From Symbiodinium sp. CCMP2592 (Eukaryota > Sar > Dinophyceae > Suessiales > Symbiodiniaceae): a stretch of DNA of 64,000 nt. Location of the stretch: the NCBI GenBank assembly GCA_905221615.1, contig CAJNDT010000608.1:1-64000 (forward strand), in the 5' to 3' direction. Positions 29,815-38,416 of this stretch are shown here, one piece after another. Position 1 is the stretch's first letter. Each line of letters starts with the position of its first letter. Position numbers and translations under genes: made by a program. Under the pieces are notes generated by a model. It searched no databases and was not told the DNA's origin. It saw only the letters and a program-made list of their open reading frames with translations.

Positions 29815-30036
29815 TTGAGAATCCGCTATCTGTTTCGGAGTTCGGAAGTTGAGAGGCGTTTAGATTTCAGATTATTAGAAGCAGCCAAGAAGGCAGCGGA
29901 GGCAGCTAAGACTCGGGACCCCTTCGCGCCAAGCACTGCCTCGGCGAGCAGCGCTGTAGCGAGTCCAGCAGTTGTTCCTCCTCTGGGTACAGTGGAGCTG
30001 GTCGTGCAGAGAAGTATTTGCCGAATCTTCCGGTGA
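29815..30036 (+). pseudogene. gag segment in a shifted frame (copia)
   Basis: From about 29830 this frame reads as a Glu/Arg/Ala/Lys helix followed by an Ala/Ser/Pro/Val linker, ending just where the main gag frame (beginning Ala-Glu-Lys-Tyr-Leu-Pro) becomes protein-like near 30000. The main frame has a stop at 29907. A frameshift near 29990-30005 is the simplest reading, showing the element is decayed. Confidence 0.4.
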
Positions 30037-31757
30037 TAGATCACCAAGGCATGGGAAAAGGGCGCATGAAGGAGGTAGAGACTTGGCACTCCTTTATGGA
30101 GACGCTGAGTTCCTGGCTTGCCCTGCAGGAAGAAGCGTTTGTTCGGGAACTGCAGCTCTGTATCCCTGTGAAGACGGAGATTCTGCAGGCTGACCTGAAT
30201 CCTGACACTGCAGCGCGGAGCTCCAAGCTGTTCTACTACTTGACTCAGTCCCTCGCCAAGTGGGAGCGGGGAAGCGAGCTCTTGAGGTCCTGCTCGAAGA
30301 GGCAGGGGCAGAGCGCTTGCGGCTACGAGGTGGTTAGAACGATCACCTCTCAGTACTCCATCGTTTCCCGTATGGAAGCCGTCTTCGTGCGAGAACAGTC
30401 GTTGAAGTTGTACCAGCACGTTGGGCACTTGCACAGGCCCACCGACTTGATTCGACATCTTGAGGATTCTTTTTCCAAGTCGGAGGCGAAGCTGAGCAAC
30501 TTTCCGGAGCTTCAGTTGTCTGAGGCGGACCGTTGCTCTGTTCTCTTACAGAGCTTGGGTGCAGAAGTGCGTCAGTACGTGGTACTGCACGGGTCCAGCT
30601 CGAACTGGGAAGCTCTTCGGAAGACGCTGACTTACTACGAGGAGCAGCTGCGACTGTGTGAGGCTCCTGGCTCTTCTGGCCGAGCCTTGCAGGAGAAGGT
30701 TTGCGACTACTGCGGGAAGAAGGGACACACAGCCGAGAAGTGTTGGCAGCGTCAGAAGGACGAGCGCGGTGGTGCTCCCAAAGGCAAAGGGAAAGGAGAC
30801 AAAGGAAAGCCAAAAGGAAAAGGCGACCAGACTCCGAAAGGATCTGGCACGCCACGTGGTTCCGAGAAGGGCAAGGGCGACAAAGGCAAAAGCGACAAGG
30901 GAAAGGACCAAGGCAAGAAGGGAAAGAAGAAGAAAGGACAGCCTGGAAAGGGACGCTCCTTGACAGAGCCCGAGTCAGAGGCAGAGTCGGGAGGAAACGC
31001 CACCGTGATGGCGATGAGGTTTTCCTGTCCGGGGCGAGGCTCTTCGGAGCCCTCTTCTTCCGAACGCCGTGTTCTGAGCCAGCCTGAGAGACCGGAGCCG
31101 GAAGCCCTTGTAGTTCCGAAGCCGGGTTCTGGACCCGAAGGGTCGCCTGAGTCGGAGAGTCGAGGTTCTGAGTGCATGGGCTCCTTAGGATCCCGTGTTT
31201 TGAAGCACGGCGACGTAGCTCATGTGTGCAAGGCCCTCGAGACCACTCCCGGGGACCTGTGGCTAGTCGATAGTGAAGCCACCTGCCACATTGTTTCAGA
31301 CAAGCATCTCTCAGGATTTCGTGTTGTCAAGAAGTACGACCGAACGGCCAATCTGTTCAACGCCTCGGGCGGTGCGATCGTCGTTTCCGGGGTCGTCGAC
31401 CTTGAGGTTCATTTTGGAGATGTTTTCCTGAGGTTGGAAGAGGTCTTGGTGGCGGATGTTGGGTTCAACGTTGTTTCGCCTTGGACCGGGTCGGAACGGG
31501 GCTGGAAAACCTATCTAGCCAAATCGGGATCACGATTGTACAAAGGAAACGGAAAGAAGAGCATCAAGCTGATGGGCGCTTCGCGCGCCTGGTGGGCTCT
31601 GAGCGGGAGGTCCAAGGGCAGGGGGAAAGAGAATTCTTCCAGACGCCCCCCGAAAGGGATCGAGGATATGGAGATAGATGCCTTGAAGGACCGCGACCTG
31701 CTAGGATCGAGCAAGGAGTCCACCGTAGGACCCCAGAAGCCTGGAGAAGGAATCTAG
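30018..31757 (+). CDS. Ty1/copia gag-protease ORF (degenerate)
   Basis: 579 codons; no ATG at the frame start, with the first at 30051. The gag core (about 10-220) is helical. A CCHC zinc knuckle, CDYCGKKGHTAEKC, begins at residue 229. It is followed by a Lys/Gly-rich linker (about 245-315) that would bind RNA or DNA. The aspartic protease motif at about 415 reads Val-Asp-Ser-Glu-Ala-Thr-Cys-His; copia proteases normally have Asp-Ser-Gly-Ala, so the Gly-to-Glu change probably kills it. The protease fold continues through VVSGVVDLEV and LVADVGFNVVSP. In life such proteins assemble virus-like particles and mature the polyprotein. Downstream, pol is displaced by a 3.5-kb spacer in other frames. 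Confidence 0.8.
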   Translation: MPNLPVIDHQGMGKGRMKEVETWHSFMETLSSWLALQEEAFVRELQLCIPVKTEILQADLNPDTAARSSKLFYYLTQSLAKWERGSELLRSCSKRQGQSACGYEVVRTITSQYSIVSRMEAVFVREQSLKLYQHVGHLHRPTDLIRHLEDSFSKSEAKLSNFPELQLSEADRCSVLLQSLGAEVRQYVVLHGSSSNWEALRKTLTYYEEQLRLCEAPGSSGRALQEKVCDYCGKKGHTAEKCWQRQKDERGGAPKGKGKGDKGKPKGKGDQTPKGSGTPRGSEKGKGDKGKSDKGKDQGKKGKKKKGQPGKGRSLTEPESEAESGGNATVMAMRFSCPGRGSSEPSSSERRVLSQPERPEPEALVVPKPGSGPEGSPESESRGSECMGSLGSRVLKHGDVAHVCKALETTPGDLWLVDSEATCHIVSDKHLSGFRVVKKYDRTANLFNASGGAIVVSGVVDLEVHFGDVFLRLEEVLVADVGFNVVSPWTGSERGWKTYLAKSGSRLYKGNGKKSIKLMGASRAWWALSGRSKGRGKENSSRRPPKGIEDMEIDALKDRDLLGSSKESTVGPQKPGEGI

Positions 31758-31791
31758 AAAGACTCCTGAAGACGAGTCTGGCCGCCACGCT

Positions 31792-34700
31792 TTGGCTGCC
31801 ACTCCTTTTGGGTTTCTGCTTCGGGGTCTTAGGGCGGAAGTTGCTCCAAGAGCGCCTGCACCACGGGAGATTGAGCTTTGTGATTTTCTAGAAGAGTCTA
31901 GTGACTTTAGGCAGTGCATGTCGCTTGATTTTAGGAAACAGTCGCATGGTGGCATGTCGCTTGATTTTAGGAAACAGTCGCATGTTGGCATGGCTCTTGA
32001 TTTTAGGAAACAGTCGCATGTTGGCATGGTGCTTTGCATGTTTTGGGCATGTTTTTCCATGATTTTGCGATTGCTCAAGCGGGCTTTTACCCTTACGGTT
32101 TTTGCAGAACGACTCGGCATACGCCTCTTTTTCCTGCTATGGGAAACTATCTGGGCGGGTCAAAGCAAGAATGCGAGCACCGGTGCGAGGTGTGCGGAAA
32201 GCAGCTCTGCATCAGACGCAAACCTGCTCACACCCATCATTATTGTTGGGCCTGCATTCAACATTGGTCTGGGTTGCAGTGGCTACGTGCCCACGACAGC
32301 GAAGTTCCAGATTCGAGCTATGCTGAGAGCGATGCCGATGGCGGCTGGGTCTTGCTTGATGGAAAGTAGAGAAGACAGACCCTTCAGCCACAAGAGGGTG
32401 AAAAGGTCGAAAGTACCCAAGGTGCCCAGGGATTTCCGCATGTTTTCTAGGATCGGCAGCCTGCTGCAAGCGCTGTGCATGAGTTGCATGGTCGGTTTGA
32501 ATGCTTCTGCAGCCGTTTCTCACCATGAGTGCTATGAGTGGGGACGAATTCACCCCGAGCCTGGCTGTGAGCAGCCCAGGCTCTCCTGGGAAACCGCCTA
32601 CTCCACCGGCTTTAGAAAGCCCCTCTTTCGAACTACCGGGGGTCGAGCCGCCGGGTGGGGGACCATCGTCGCCGGTGGCTATCTACCCGTTGGCAGTGGT
32701 GACGGAAGCAGCGGAGAGCCCGTTGCTGGCGGATTCTGCAGGTGGCCCTTCGCAGGCAGAGGCTGCTGGGAGCCCCTTTCGGGTGAATGCGGCTGGAAGC
32801 CCTGTGGAGGAGGATACTGCGAGGAGTCCGCTGAAGGCGGATGTTGCAGAGAGCCCTTTGTTCTCAGAGAGCGAAGGGGAGGAGAGTTGGGGCCCCTCGT
32901 GGCCGAATCCCTCGAAGCGCCTGCGCGCTGGGGTTCCTTCAGAGGTCGAGGGGCCTACGCCCCCTCGGGTTGGAATTCCGGCGAACATCTTGCCGGGCTC
33001 GCTGAGCCCGCCGTTTGGTGCTCTTCAGATGGATGTGGGAACCCAACTCCTCCTGCGAGCGTTGAGGCTGGAGGCTGGCCGCAGGTGGGAGGCTGCGGAA
33101 ACACTAGGCATTGCAAAGGTCTCGGTCGACTCTACCGAACCTGTTCCGTTGCTCTCGCACTTGGCGGGTCCTCCAGTGAACATGGACGATGCCTGCGATG
33201 CCCCATCCCTAGCATTCTCTGCTCCAGGGCACGCCTTGAGAGCACTTTGCTCTCCGACGGCAACGATGCTCGGTCCGATAGGCCTGCCCGACCTAGAGCA
33301 TCCAGCTGCTTGGTTACCAGCCACTCCAGTGATTCCGGTGACAGCGGCCTATCCAGAGGAATCATTGAGGGTTTCGAGGCCGAAGATGGTGGAATCGGAA
33401 GCCCAATGTATCATTGGGCAGCAGGAGTGGGAGGTTTGGTTGGGACGTTGCCTAGAGGGCAAGAGCCTAGCAGAGTACGGGCTTCATATGGAGGACGTGG
33501 GGTTCGCAGTCAGGGTTACCGAACTTCTGGAGGCTCCAAGGGGTGCTCGGACGGCGTGGAAACGAAGGTTCCAGGAACCCGACGCTGTATCGATCCTCCA
33601 TTATCTCTTCCATTGTCGATCTGTATTGCAAACCTATCTGGCTACGCCTGCTGGATACAGGGGACTGGTGGGAGCGCGATCGAGTCTGCTCGTAAAGGTG
33701 CCCAAGTCGGTCACCTCGATCGAGCTCAAAGCTGCTTGGGCATACCTAGACTCAGGCATATACCTCCGTGTTGCCCGGTATTACAGACGGAAACGGGAGC
33801 AGGAGCGCCTCCACGAGGCCCGGGAATCCATGCGAGCGGCAAGTGCCAAATCGGCAGCGACCCCTCAGGGCTCAAGGATGGAGGGCGTAGGTGTTGTGGA
33901 CACCTCCTCTTCGAGCTCCGACGAGGAGTCCTTGCTCCTTGGAGAAGGAGAAGTTATGGCGCTGAACAGGGCCCAGAGCCAAGAAGATTTATCAGACATC
34001 GCAATATGGCGGACGCTGGAAGAACTTACAGGGCAGAGGCTGTCCCAATTGGAAGGCTTTGTTGGGGCCGAGGCTGGGAATCCGCCCCCGGAAGGGGAGT
34101 CGGCACCTGGTCCGGCACCTTCGAGTCCGGCTCCGTCCTCGGTGGCACCCGGACAGCTCGTTGCAGCCACCTCTGGGCTCCCGCGAGTTGCGGCGCCCAC
34201 GCTTCCGAAGGGGATGCAGCGAGAGGATTTTCAGAGGCACGGAGTGAACATTCCTCCGTCTGTTCCACCGAGATCTCGTCTACCAACGCCTCCGAGGGCT
34301 CTGAGTGCTCCCGCCACAGGACAGACTGCCCAGGAACGGGCATTTGTGCTCAGCCCGCCATCTTTCAGCCACAGTCAAGTGACTGCGCAGGCGAGGCAGA
34401 TCCTAGAAGAGGGCCAGAGGCTCTTGGAGGATTGATTCTGCGGCGATCCGCACCGAGGGGTTGGAGTTCAAAAGATTTTTCCGGAGAGCATGCTTTGCAG
34501 CAGCACACTTTGCATCAGCACGCTTTGCAGCAGCACACTTTGCATCAGCACGCTTTGCAGCAGCACGCTTTGCAGCAGCACGTTTTGCAGCAGCATGTTG
34601 TGTGGCATGAGCGTTGGCATGATCTGTGGCATGTTGCTTGTGCTCGAAAACCAACACAACGCACCTTGAACCCTCCTACCTTCGAAACCCGCACCTTTGA

Positions 34701-35418
34701 GACCACAGCCACTTTCAGGAATGGGTACACGCCAGGACTGGATCTTGGTATCATCGTGCTCCTCCTGACGGTCTACAGCCTCCTCTGTGGTATAGCTTTG
34801 TGGGTTTCTTCAGGGTTACTTCGGTGTTTCAGAAAAGTGGTTTCGCGAAAGAGGCCACGAAAGTTCTACAGGGTGTTTTCTAGAAAACGCGGAAGCTACT
34901 TTAGGATTAAGCTGCGGGACCGTTGGGCCCGCTTCGAGGTGAGTAGGAAACTTCTTTTGAGTCGTGAGGTGAAAGGTTTTGGACAGCGTTTTTGCACGCA
35001 TGTCGTTGAAAGCTTGAAGTGCGCATGTTGTGGCATGTTGTGCATGCTTTGTGCCGGAGATGATGAACCGGCCCCGGCAAAGAAGACGGAACAAGTTGAG
35101 CACGTGCTCCGAGCCGTGCGCTTTAGAGGTTTACCGTCGCCGGGGACCGGTACACGTTCTGATCCGTTTGACTTGGACCCCGAACCTTCCTCAAGACCTG
35201 CTCCCGCAACTTCCTCACAACCTGAAGCTTCTAGTCGTAATCCTTTAGATCCTGAAGGAATCTTTGATGAGGACCCAGATCCTCGAGAGTCGTCTTCTGG
35301 CGCACCCAAAGAAACCTCGAAAAGAGAATGGACCGTCGCCCCCCGATGGTGGCGGAGACCCTGGATCGGAAGCCGACGAGGACCTGCGGATCCCTTTGTC
35401 GTCTGTGTCTCTGTATAA
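31792..35418 (+). CDS. Long overlapping frame spanning the protease-integrase spacer
   Basis: The frame is open for 1208 codons. Only the ends look coding: 31792-32490, with three in-frame 12-residue repeats containing DFRKQSH, and about 34730-35310. The latter has one hydrophobic segment (GIIVLLLTVYSLLCGIALW), a basic Arg/Lys-rich stretch, a Cys cluster and an acidic Pro/Ser/Asp tail that leads into the pol frame by a shift near 35310. The middle (32500-34435) reads better in another frame. It may represent extra coding exons of the element or readable spacer. Function unknown. Confidence 0.3.
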   Translation: MAATPFGFLLRGLRAEVAPRAPAPREIELCDFLEESSDFRQCMSLDFRKQSHGGMSLDFRKQSHVGMALDFRKQSHVGMVLCMFWACFSMILRLLKRAFTLTVFAERLGIRLFFLLWETIWAGQSKNASTGARCAESSSASDANLLTPIIIVGPAFNIGLGCSGYVPTTAKFQIRAMLRAMPMAAGSCLMESREDRPFSHKRVKRSKVPKVPRDFRMFSRIGSLLQALCMSCMVGLNASAAVSHHECYEWGRIHPEPGCEQPRLSWETAYSTGFRKPLFRTTGGRAAGWGTIVAGGYLPVGSGDGSSGEPVAGGFCRWPFAGRGCWEPLSGECGWKPCGGGYCEESAEGGCCREPFVLRERRGGELGPLVAESLEAPARWGSFRGRGAYAPSGWNSGEHLAGLAEPAVWCSSDGCGNPTPPASVEAGGWPQVGGCGNTRHCKGLGRLYRTCSVALALGGSSSEHGRCLRCPIPSILCSRARLESTLLSDGNDARSDRPARPRASSCLVTSHSSDSGDSGLSRGIIEGFEAEDGGIGSPMYHWAAGVGGLVGTLPRGQEPSRVRASYGGRGVRSQGYRTSGGSKGCSDGVETKVPGTRRCIDPPLSLPLSICIANLSGYACWIQGTGGSAIESARKGAQVGHLDRAQSCLGIPRLRHIPPCCPVLQTETGAGAPPRGPGIHASGKCQIGSDPSGLKDGGRRCCGHLLFELRRGVLAPWRRRSYGAEQGPEPRRFIRHRNMADAGRTYRAEAVPIGRLCWGRGWESAPGRGVGTWSGTFESGSVLGGTRTARCSHLWAPASCGAHASEGDAARGFSEARSEHSSVCSTEISSTNASEGSECSRHRTDCPGTGICAQPAIFQPQSSDCAGEADPRRGPEALGGLILRRSAPRGWSSKDFSGEHALQQHTLHQHALQQHTLHQHALQQHALQQHVLQQHVVWHERWHDLWHVACARKPTQRTLNPPTFETRTFETTATFRNGYTPGLDLGIIVLLLTVYSLLCGIALWVSSGLLRCFRKVVSRKRPRKFYRVFSRKRGSYFRIKLRDRWARFEVSRKLLLSREVKGFGQRFCTHVVESLKCACCGMLCMLCAGDDEPAPAKKTEQVEHVLRAVRFRGLPSPGTGTRSDPFDLDPEPSSRPAPATSSQPEASSRNPLDPEGIFDEDPDPRESSSGAPKETSKREWTVAPRWWRRPWIGSRRGPADPFVVCVSV
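31917..32024. repeat. 36-bp tandem repeat, three copies
   Basis: Starts at 31917, 31953 and 31989, each containing TTGATTTTAGGAAACAGTCG. The period is a multiple of three and keeps a 12-residue repeat in one frame. Confidence 0.85.
32501..34435 (+). CDS. Extra 644-codon ORF between copia protease and integrase
   Basis: ATG at 32501 (alternative ATG at 32525). The first ~130 residues are Pro/Ser/Glu/Ala-rich with repeated AxSPxxx units. The middle (about 290-460) has a globular composition with Trp/Tyr/Leu/Arg and a basic helix (YYRRKREQERL). The C-terminal third is again Pro/Ser-rich. It shares the pol frame but is separated from it by a stop at 34433 and 830 bp. Ty1/copia elements do not usually have a coding module here, so it could be a captured host gene or a lineage-specific domain. 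No family is recognised. Confidence 0.45.
   Translation: MLLQPFLTMSAMSGDEFTPSLAVSSPGSPGKPPTPPALESPSFELPGVEPPGGGPSSPVAIYPLAVVTEAAESPLLADSAGGPSQAEAAGSPFRVNAAGSPVEEDTARSPLKADVAESPLFSESEGEESWGPSWPNPSKRLRAGVPSEVEGPTPPRVGIPANILPGSLSPPFGALQMDVGTQLLLRALRLEAGRRWEAAETLGIAKVSVDSTEPVPLLSHLAGPPVNMDDACDAPSLAFSAPGHALRALCSPTATMLGPIGLPDLEHPAAWLPATPVIPVTAAYPEESLRVSRPKMVESEAQCIIGQQEWEVWLGRCLEGKSLAEYGLHMEDVGFAVRVTELLEAPRGARTAWKRRFQEPDAVSILHYLFHCRSVLQTYLATPAGYRGLVGARSSLLVKVPKSVTSIELKAAWAYLDSGIYLRVARYYRRKREQERLHEARESMRAASAKSAATPQGSRMEGVGVVDTSSSSSDEESLLLGEGEVMALNRAQSQEDLSDIAIWRTLEELTGQRLSQLEGFVGAEAGNPPPEGESAPGPAPSSPAPSSVAPGQLVAATSGLPRVAAPTLPKGMQREDFQRHGVNIPPSVPPRSRLPTPPRALSAPATGQTAQERAFVLSPPSFSHSQVTAQARQILEEGQRLLED
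34492..34602. repeat. 15-bp tandem repeat (CTTTGCAGCAGCACG-type), about seven copies
   Basis: Units alternate between CTTTGCAGCAGCACA/G and CTTTGCATCAGCACG, with a 15-bp period. It is open in several frames and encodes Leu-Gln-Gln-His-Ala-type repeats. Too short and spacerless to be a CRISPR. Confidence 0.8.
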
Positions 35419-38416
35419 CCACCGTAGTCGGGGACACTTTCCTTTCGATTCGAATTGTGAGACCTGTTGTGCTTCGAAAGGGCGCGTTCCTGCGCGTCGG
35501 TTGAGAAGAAAACTTCAGATAGAAAACCAAACGATAGGCCTTGACTTTTTCTATTTCGGGAAACTGAGAGTGCTCCTCCTTATGCATTTGGGTTCCCGAT
35601 ATACTGTCTCCCTTCCTGCTATGCATCTTGATGACCCTGACCTGCTCCACAATATCAACCGTGTTATTCGCGAAATGGGGTTAGTCGGTAAAGCGGTTAC
35701 ATTTCGGATGGACCAAGAAGCGGCTCTTGGAGCCCTTGCCGAGAGACTCACCAAGTGCGAAAGTAGCCCAGCCAGCGCAACTTTGATTGACGTGGTTCCG
35801 GGCTACAGGCCCCAGTCGAAGGGATCGATTGAGCGGCAGGTTGAAACTATGAAGCAGGGTTTCTGGTCTGTTTGGTTGGACCTTGAGAAAGAGATTGCTA
35901 AGGTGAAGGAAGGTGATGCCGTGGAACTTGGTAAGTATCAGTTTCCTTTGGGGGGTTTGCTTTGGCAAGCCTGTGTGTTCTATGTTGCTAGGTGCTACAA
36001 CCTCTGGTGTACCAGCATTGGGGATTCAAGCACCAGCATTGATCGGCTACATGAGGAGATTGTGAACCGGACTCGCACGAGGCCGTTTGGATGTCTGGTA
36101 CAAGCTCAGGTCAGTAAGTCCAAGGCGCACCATGATAAGTTCAGAGGCGCCCGAACCGTAAAAGCGGTCTATCTGGGACCGGTGCACGCCAAAGGTGGCG
36201 GCATCTTTGCCGTCCCTGTCGGAAGCAGGGAAATAGATGTATTCCCCGCAGCCAGGATGATTCAGGGAGGTGACATCTACGATGCCAAGACCCTGGAAGA
36301 ACTAGCTTTAGCTCAGCCTCTTGTTCTGGACACTGAGGACCCCGAGAGGCCCATCATGTTTGATCCTTTGGAGGCCCCTGGTGATGATGCTCCTGATGAG
36401 GGGGCTGGGGAAGTCATGGATGAAGATGGTGATGAAGAGATGATTGAAGAAGAGCTAGCTGACTATTCTCCTTCGGAGGCCCCTGAGAACCAAGAGGTCA
36501 TCAACGATGAGGGGGATATGGAAATAGACTGGCTCACGAATCACCATCTTGAGTCTCTGTTTCGAGGGCCTGACCTTCGAGCAACATCCTCTGCCGTTTC
36601 TAAGTCGTTTGATTTGAAGTTTGGCGGTACTAAGATCAGGTGTGCTGTTCCACAGAACGCTGTGTCGGAGACTTCTGGAGAGAAACTAGAACCAGACCTG
36701 CTGTGTGCATCCATGAAGCTTGAATTGGAGGAATTGGAATCCTTCAAGGTTGGGGAAGTGATCCCCGAGCGAGAAGCTCGGCGTCTTGCGAAGGAAAACG
36801 GACGGCGTGTGCTCACGAGCCGTTGGGTCAATACGGTCAAACGCAAGGGACTGTATAGGTCCAGATTAGTCGTGCGTGACTTTGCCGCGATGGGCGGCAC
36901 CACCTTGAGTGAGGGAATATATTCTCCTACGACTTCATTGGAGGGTCTGAGATTGCTACTCTCCATGCTCTGCCGACGCGGCAGTGTGTTATCCTGCGAC
37001 GTCTCCGTGGCGTTCATGCATGCACCAGTAGCGAGGGCAGAATTCGTAGAGTTGCCGAATAATGTGAGCACCCAGAGCACTGGGGAACGAGTCTTCGTCA
37101 AACTTAGAAAAGCGATGAACGGATTACGCTCTGCTCCATTATCATGGTATTGCGAACTGTCAGAATATTTGCGCTCTCAGAACTTCGAAGCAAGTTTGGA
37201 CCCCACTATATTCCGTCGTCTTACGAAGAAGGGTTTGACGATTGTGTTATTTTATGTGGATGACTTGCTTATCTACAGTGAAGATGAAGCAGAGGGGCGC
37301 AGGTTCTATGAGGAGCTGCGAAAGAAATACAAACTGAAACTTACGGGTGAGTTGATTCAGGATTGCCCTGGTGAAGTTTCGTTTCTCGGTCGGAGGATTT
37401 TCCGCCGTAAGAAAGGAGAGCGGGCTGTGTATTTCGGGCTAGACGAACAGTACTTGAGTTCCTGTTGCGAGGAGTACGGAATCACCAAGCCTGCCCCAAA
37501 GCTCCCTTCCCTCGAACGCCGCTACGCTGAATTGCTGAAGAAAGGCCAGACTGAGTTGATCAGCCCGGCTGCTCACGAAAGGTACAGGAGGACTTTGGGC
37601 CGTTTGGCCTGGGCGGCTCTTTCTCGACCAGACCTGCAGTTTGTGTGTGGGTTTTTGGGCCGTCACCAGGCAGCTCCTGATGAGGCTGCTGAGACCTGTA
37701 TGAGGGATGTCCTTCGTTGGGTCAAGGGTCTTCCGCACAAAGTCCAGATGTTTCCGAGTCAGAGGGAGATCTTGGAAGATGATGCGGACCCTGCCTCTGT
37801 ATCTTGTTTTACGGACGCCAGTTGGAGTCTGAATTCGGTGAGCGGGGGTATTATCACTTGGGAAAACTGTGCCCTCAAGGGCTTTAGCAGAAAACAAACG
37901 ACCACCGCACTCTCCAGTGCGGAAGCCGAACTCGCTGCACTCACAGAGGTTGCGCGTGAAGGATTGTACATTGCTTTGCTGGTGGAGACCATCCGCGAGG
38001 GTATGCCGAAAGACAGGGAAACCGGTTATTATGTTCTTCGGGGATATTCCGATTCAGAATCGGCGGTTTGTATCTCGAAGATGCAGACCCTCCTGAGAAA
38101 AGTGAGGCACATTGAACTTCGTGCCGCGTTCCTTCAGGAGCTCGTTGCCCGAGGTCGTTTTACTATCGAACACATACCAGGTGTGATAAACCCTGCCGAT
38201 GCCCTCACGAAAAGCCCAACCAACGAAAGCTTGGCTAGTTTGTACGATGCCTCCGGGCTTGTGGATGAACCGAAGGCCTGGGAGAACGAGCCTTCTGGGG
38301 TGCACGTGTCTTTTGAAGAGCCCAATGAAATCGAATGTGTTACTCCGTCTTTACCGAAAGAGTCACGTTGTCCAAAACCTGCTCGAAGGTCCTCGAGATC
38401 GCCTACTTTGGGGTGA
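35264..38416 (+). CDS. Ty1/copia pol: integrase, reverse transcriptase, RNase H
   Basis: The frame has 1050 codons; the start is not a normal ATG because the protein enters from another frame. The H-H-C-C pre-integrase zinc finger is at about 51-68. Integrase core acidic residues are seen in GLDFFYF (about 94), RMDQEAAL (about 150) and KGSIERQ (about 190), the last two about 40 residues apart. An acidic linker follows (about 370-420). The RVT_2-type RT shows RSRLVVRDF, DVSVAFMHAPV and the catalytic FYVDDLLIYS at about 663. RNase H shows FTDASW (about 848), SSAEAELAAL and the terminal IEHIPGVINPADALTK. This is the full copia order and the frame is intact to its stop. It would copy the element RNA and integrate it. 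Confidence 0.9.
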   Translation: MMRTQILESRLLAHPKKPRKENGPSPPDGGGDPGSEADEDLRIPLSSVSLYNHRSRGHFPFDSNCETCCASKGRVPARRLRRKLQIENQTIGLDFFYFGKLRVLLLMHLGSRYTVSLPAMHLDDPDLLHNINRVIREMGLVGKAVTFRMDQEAALGALAERLTKCESSPASATLIDVVPGYRPQSKGSIERQVETMKQGFWSVWLDLEKEIAKVKEGDAVELGKYQFPLGGLLWQACVFYVARCYNLWCTSIGDSSTSIDRLHEEIVNRTRTRPFGCLVQAQVSKSKAHHDKFRGARTVKAVYLGPVHAKGGGIFAVPVGSREIDVFPAARMIQGGDIYDAKTLEELALAQPLVLDTEDPERPIMFDPLEAPGDDAPDEGAGEVMDEDGDEEMIEEELADYSPSEAPENQEVINDEGDMEIDWLTNHHLESLFRGPDLRATSSAVSKSFDLKFGGTKIRCAVPQNAVSETSGEKLEPDLLCASMKLELEELESFKVGEVIPEREARRLAKENGRRVLTSRWVNTVKRKGLYRSRLVVRDFAAMGGTTLSEGIYSPTTSLEGLRLLLSMLCRRGSVLSCDVSVAFMHAPVARAEFVELPNNVSTQSTGERVFVKLRKAMNGLRSAPLSWYCELSEYLRSQNFEASLDPTIFRRLTKKGLTIVLFYVDDLLIYSEDEAEGRRFYEELRKKYKLKLTGELIQDCPGEVSFLGRRIFRRKKGERAVYFGLDEQYLSSCCEEYGITKPAPKLPSLERRYAELLKKGQTELISPAAHERYRRTLGRLAWAALSRPDLQFVCGFLGRHQAAPDEAAETCMRDVLRWVKGLPHKVQMFPSQREILEDDADPASVSCFTDASWSLNSVSGGIITWENCALKGFSRKQTTTALSSAEAELAALTEVAREGLYIALLVETIREGMPKDRETGYYVLRGYSDSESAVCISKMQTLLRKVRHIELRAAFLQELVARGRFTIEHIPGVINPADALTKSPTNESLASLYDASGLVDEPKAWENEPSGVHVSFEEPNEIECVTPSLPKESRCPKPARRSSRSPTLG

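Larger units (their letters stand above)
26121..38416 (+). mobile_element. Degenerate Ty1/copia retrotransposon (LTRs not found)
   Basis: The order gag, protease, integrase, RT, RNase H identifies copia rather than gypsy. The gag is split, frameshifts lie near 26200, 30000 and 35310, and the protease motif is altered, while pol is intact. Comparison by eye of 5' and 3' flanks gave no long terminal repeat; a purine-rich stretch at 38568-38584 could be a polypurine tract. Limits are therefore those of the coding parts. Confidence 0.6.

Noticed and set aside
34492-34602. Regular 15-bp repeats as a CRISPR array
   Set aside because: Repeats abut without unique spacers and lie in a coding-like region of a copia element; it is a simple tandem repeat.
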